Part shown: positions 6,118-8,156 of the stretch, in pieces | Layout of the letters: each line of letters starts with the position of its first letter | How positions within the stretch are numbered: the first letter of the stretch is position 1 | Origin: Anaerolineaceae bacterium | Lineage (GTDB): Bacteria; Chloroflexota; Anaerolineae; Anaerolineales; Anaerolineaceae | Length of the DNA: 8,156 bases | Assembly: GCA_014860845.1 (NCBI GenBank) | Contig: JACZIY010000826.1 | Coordinates: 1 to 8,156 of the forward strand | Direction of reading: 5' to 3' | Notes under the pieces: model-generated | Told to the model about the DNA's origin: nothing | The model's input: only the letters and a program-made list of their open reading frames with translations | The model's database searches: none | Made by a program: the position numbers and the translations under genes

Positions 6118-6705
6118 CTAATCCGGAAATTTTATCTTTTTAAGGTAATCCCAGCCCCAATAAAAACGACGGATAATTTCTTTTTCACCATAATTTGTTT
6201 TTTCTTCAGTCCAAAAACCTTCTGCTGATAAATTTTTTACGAAAACCTTCACCCGATAAATACAGTATTTCGTGCTTAAACCTGGGTAAGACCTTGATTT
6301 TCTATACCGGTATGATGGTATGCATTGATCCGATAAAATTTCAATTTCTTGTTCAAGAATTTGTAATTCCTCCAATAAACATCTTCTGGCTGCATCCAGG
6401 CAATTCTCTCCCGGTTTCATTTTCTCGCTCGGGGGAATGTTTCTTTTGCGCTTGCGTTTATCATCTAATTCCTGTTCAAGTTCTAATAGAAACTTACCGT
6501 TAAGAGTTACTAAAACCTGAACGACATTCACAACTCGCAATGGAGGCCTGAGCTGAATGGTACTTTCTCCGTTTTTAATTTCATTATAAAGATGATTAAC
6601 CGATTTTGCCTGACCACAGTCCCAACTGTCCAGGTCAAGCGATAGAGTTAATAACCATTGATATAAACTTTCAACTGAAGGAAAATATCCAAATTCTTTT
6701 TTCAT
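6118..6705 (-). CDS. Nudix-like protein with a degenerate Nudix box (195 aa)
   Basis: This looks like a Nudix-fold protein. Residues 56-80 (VVNVVQVLV, FLLELEQEL) give the first strands. SEKMKPGE (93-100) and the helix AARRCLLEELQI (105-116) correspond to the Nudix box GX5EX7REUXEEXGU. Glu100, Arg108, Glu112 and Glu113 are in register, but the first Gly is Glu94, the Glu of 'RE' is Cys109 and the late Gly is Gln115. SYPGLSTKYCIYRV (139-152) and FWTEE (164-168) fit, from memory, a Nudix-like branch found in cyanobacteria and plants. Nudix enzymes hydrolyse nucleoside diphosphate derivatives using metal ions held by these glutamates, so activity here is uncertain. The gene is first in the leftward five-gene operon. 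The ATG has no clear Shine-Dalgarno site, and the next Met is at residue 96, so no other start is credible. Confidence 0.78.
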   Translation of the reverse strand: MKKEFGYFPSVESLYQWLLTLSLDLDSWDCGQAKSVNHLYNEIKNGESTIQLRPPLRVVNVVQVLVTLNGKFLLELEQELDDKRKRKRNIPPSEKMKPGENCLDAARRCLLEELQILEQEIEILSDQCIPSYRYRKSRSYPGLSTKYCIYRVKVFVKNLSAEGFWTEEKTNYGEKEIIRRFYWGWDYLKKIKFPD

Positions 6706-6930
6706 TTTTTTATCGATCGAATCAAACGATATGCATAGAATGATATAAAAGAAGGATCCACGATTCTATTAAAAAGTTGTTGAGGATTATTTTTTTGGTT
6801 CCGAATATTACCTATAAAATTATTTTACCGGATTTTAATAATTTGGTTCATAAGATAGACCCGCTGATTTTGCTTTAAATCTGAAATTTTCGTTATAATC
6901 TACTATGAAATCAATTTTTTCTGGAGACTT
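6706..6930. other. Gene-free divergent promoter region
   Basis: These 225 bases separate the leftward operon from the rightward PilZ gene and are strongly AT-rich. A good rightward -10 box is present near 6894. For the leftward operon I see only loose candidates, such as TAGAAT within the complement of the stretch near 6765, without a matching -35, so I do not place that promoter exactly. TCGATCGA (6713-6720) is a short palindrome just before the operon start. No RNA gene or terminator is seen. Confidence 0.6.
6870..6899 (+). promoter_or_regulatory. Promoter of the PilZ gene
   Basis: A perfect TATAAT box (6894-6899) lies 31 nt before the PilZ start codon. The best -35 candidate is TTGCTT (6870-6875), three of six, with an 18-nt spacer. 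Transcription would begin near 6906, giving a leader of about 25 nt. The strong -10 and short leader make this the best promoter in the window, although the -35 is weak. Confidence 0.55.
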
Positions 6931-7221
6931 ATGAAGGCATCCAATATCCTTCCTGGAGATAATCGCAATGCAATTCGGCTGACCTGGAAACGACCAGTTT
7001 ATATCCTGACGCCCATCAAACGGCCAGCACAGGCTATAAACGTCAGTTCTTCAGGGATTTTGATCACTACCCTTTATGACGATCACTTCCATATCGGTGA
7101 AGAAATTTCAATTTCCATCCCACATGCCATAACCAAAATAACAATAACTGTCATAGGGAAAATTGTTCGTATTACCCACCATGACGGTTGGATTCAATTG
7201 GCTGTCGATTTAAACCCCTGA
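6931..7221 (+). CDS. Single-domain PilZ protein, probable c-di-GMP receptor (96 aa)
   Basis: A stand-alone PilZ domain. The two c-di-GMP-binding signatures are present: RxxxR as R12-N-A-I-R16, and (D/N)xSxxG as N37-V-S-S-S-G42. Between and after them is the expected beta-barrel pattern, ending in IGKIVRI (75-81) and GWIQLAVDL (86-94), which matches the family's 'GxVVRx...GxGVxF' end. With both arginines and the NxSxxG loop intact, it should be able to bind c-di-GMP and pass the signal to a partner, typically in motility, adhesion or polysaccharide control. No output domain is attached and no cyclase or phosphodiesterase gene is in the window, so the partner is unknown. The ATG follows GGAG (6923-6926) by only 4 nt. 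The gene is transcribed alone and converges on the plsC-like gene. Confidence 0.9.
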   Translation: MKASNILPGDNRNAIRLTWKRPVYILTPIKRPAQAINVSSSGILITTLYDDHFHIGEEISISIPHAITKITITVIGKIVRITHHDGWIQLAVDLNP

Positions 7222-7235
7222 TCAGATTAGCAGAT

Positions 7236-7976
7236 CTAGACTTCCTGCATAGTCTCCCAGGGATAAATTTCTGTTCCTTTAGCTGCTTCCCGAATGTCTG
7301 GATCATTTGAATAATATCCATGTTTTTCAGGCGGTAAAAGCCTGGAAATATGGATCATGATATCATGGCCAATTTCGTCTAATTTCAAACGATCAGTACG
7401 GTTTTTTACATCAATCTGATAAGGGCCAAATGGTTTTCCAATTCTGGCCGTCACTTTTGGTCTTTTGAATTGTCTGATTTTTGAGAAAAAAGTATCAAAA
7501 CCATCCAATCCAATGGGTAAAATGGTAGCACTTGTTTTGGCAGCTAGAAAAGCCACCCCGGGTCTGGCTGGACGCAATACGTTTGCCCAACTTCCACCCT
7601 CCGGGAAAATTCCCAGAATACCATTCTGAGCCAATACAGACTCAGAAATAATAAATGTGTCCCGGGATACAGACCCGCGAAATACCGGGATGATTCCCCA
7701 AAGATGACGCAACCATTCAACTGTTCCAGGCGCATTGGGTGTCCGCGTTCCACCCAGGAATTCCAACCGCCAGGAAAGTAGATTAATCACTGCCAGTGGA
7801 TCCAAAAAGCTAAAATGGTTGCTAACTACCAATAATGGCCCTGATTTGGGTAAATTTTCTTTGCCAATAATTTCAAAATCCCCAAGAACCGTAAACGCCA
7901 AATTAATCAGGTTCCTCAGAATTGTTCTGATAACACGTCTTCTGGGATATGGGTATTTATTCACATCAATTTTCAT
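7236..7976 (-). CDS. plsC: PlsC-type 1-acyl-glycerol-3-phosphate acyltransferase (246 aa)
   Basis: A phospholipid-synthesis acyltransferase of the LPLAT/PlsC family, which transfers an acyl chain to lysophosphatidic acid at the inner membrane. Numbered from the ATG, the four family blocks are visible: NHFSFLDP with H54 and D59 (HX4D, block I), IPVFRG with R100 (block II), IFPEGGSW at about 123-130 (block III, where GGSW replaces the common GTRS), and ILPIGLDG at 152-159 (block IV). A hydrophobic, basic N-terminal segment fits membrane attachment. The reading frame is also open to a TTG at 7988, but GAGGA lies about 7 nt before the ATG at 7976 and nothing like it precedes the TTG, so I start at the ATG. 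The exact acceptor could be another lysolipid. It converges on the PilZ gene with a 14-nt gap. Confidence 0.88.
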   Translation of the reverse strand: MKIDVNKYPYPRRRVIRTILRNLINLAFTVLGDFEIIGKENLPKSGPLLVVSNHFSFLDPLAVINLLSWRLEFLGGTRTPNAPGTVEWLRHLWGIIPVFRGSVSRDTFIISESVLAQNGILGIFPEGGSWANVLRPARPGVAFLAAKTSATILPIGLDGFDTFFSKIRQFKRPKVTARIGKPFGPYQIDVKNRTDRLKLDEIGHDIMIHISRLLPPEKHGYYSNDPDIREAAKGTEIYPWETMQEV

Positions 7977-7985
7977 TTTTTTCCT
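7974..7985 (-). promoter_or_regulatory. Ribosome-binding site that decides the plsC start
   Basis: Read leftward, GAGGA (7985-7981) is followed by an A-run and the ATG at 7976-7974. It sits inside the stretch between the alternative TTG (7988) and the ATG, so it can serve only the ATG. This shortens the protein by four residues (M-R-K-K). Confidence 0.7.
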
Positions 7986-8017
7986 CAAAACAAGAAATCC
8001 GAAAAAATAAACATCAG

Positions 8018-8038
8018 ATTATATTTTCTCAAATTATA
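8018..8038 (-). promoter_or_regulatory. Two tandem -10 boxes upstream of plsC
   Basis: On the minus strand two perfect TATAAT hexamers lie 15 bp apart, at 8038-8033 and 8023-8018, about 40-60 nt before the plsC ATG. Neither has a good -35 at 16-18 nt. Either could serve as the -10 box, and the AT-rich context makes one chance match quite possible. Confidence 0.45.
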
Positions 8039-8093
8039 GCTTAAATCTAATGGACAGCAGAATTTTCTTCTAGAAAGGAAAGAAGATAATTGA

Positions 8094-8124
8094 TTGTAAA
8101 AACTAACAGAATGTCTTATATAAT
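8094..8124 (+). promoter_or_regulatory. Weak candidate promoter reading out of the window
   Basis: TATAAT at 8119-8124 on the plus strand follows TTGTAA (8094-8099) after 19 nt. It would drive a rightward gene beyond 8156, divergent from plsC. The region is so AT-rich that chance is likely. No coding start with a ribosome-binding site is visible before the window ends. Confidence 0.22.
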
Positions 8125-8156
8125 AATTAACAACGAATGGTCTTTTGTTGAGAACA

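Noticed and set aside
7219..7240. TGATCA and AGATCT palindromes between the PilZ and plsC genes as a terminator
   Set aside because: They are separate six-base palindromes without a joint stem-loop or T-run.
7977..7988. TTG at 7988 as start of the plsC gene
   Set aside because: It lacks an upstream Shine-Dalgarno site, whereas GAGGA lies between it and the ATG at 7976 at good spacing.

Overview
This is a compact, AT-rich bacterial window: ten protein genes, short gaps, and Shine-Dalgarno sites of the AGGAG/GGAGG type. No tRNA, rRNA, CRISPR array, insertion sequence or phage gene was seen. Start codons include ATG, GTG and TTG, and TGA acts as a stop. The gene content and protein style (a small lone PspC protein, an AmpG-like MFS permease, an AFQ-type HIT protein, a single-domain PilZ protein) recall anaerobic Chloroflexota such as Anaerolineae. 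That placement is from memory of family style, not from any marker gene, and is only moderately supported.

Left part (1-2586): a rightward gene for an unrecognised eight-helix membrane protein with a clear internal duplication (112-945) meets a leftward PspC-domain gene (986-1204). The terminator hairpin of the PspC gene lies inside the last codons of the membrane-protein gene. A 185-bp divergent promoter region then leads to a rightward MFS permease (1390-2586) of the AmpG/PAT type.

Centre (2598-6705): five leftward genes stand head to tail with gaps of 12, 47, 21 and 8 nt, in the order Nudix-like protein, GNAT acetyltransferase, class I methyltransferase, cytoplasmic-looking serine hydrolase (beta-lactamase fold), HIT protein. 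Two ribosome-binding sites are built over the upstream stop codon, which points to one transcription unit with translational coupling. All five are small-molecule or nucleotide-modifying enzyme families. No shared substrate can be read from the sequence; a detoxification, housecleaning or tailoring cassette is a hypothesis only.

Right part (6706-8156): a 225-bp gene-free divergent region carries a good TATAAT box for a small rightward PilZ (c-di-GMP receptor) gene (6931-7221). This converges with a leftward PlsC-type acyltransferase gene (7236-7976, with an ATG start preferred over an upstream TTG). The last 180 bases hold two tandem TATAAT boxes for plsC and a weak candidate promoter reading out of the window.

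The most unusual items are the duplicated membrane protein with its E-W-G-T...W-YYTF-PP motif, the Nudix-like protein lacking a key metal-binding glutamate, and the five-gene enzyme operon. Nothing here proves a new system.
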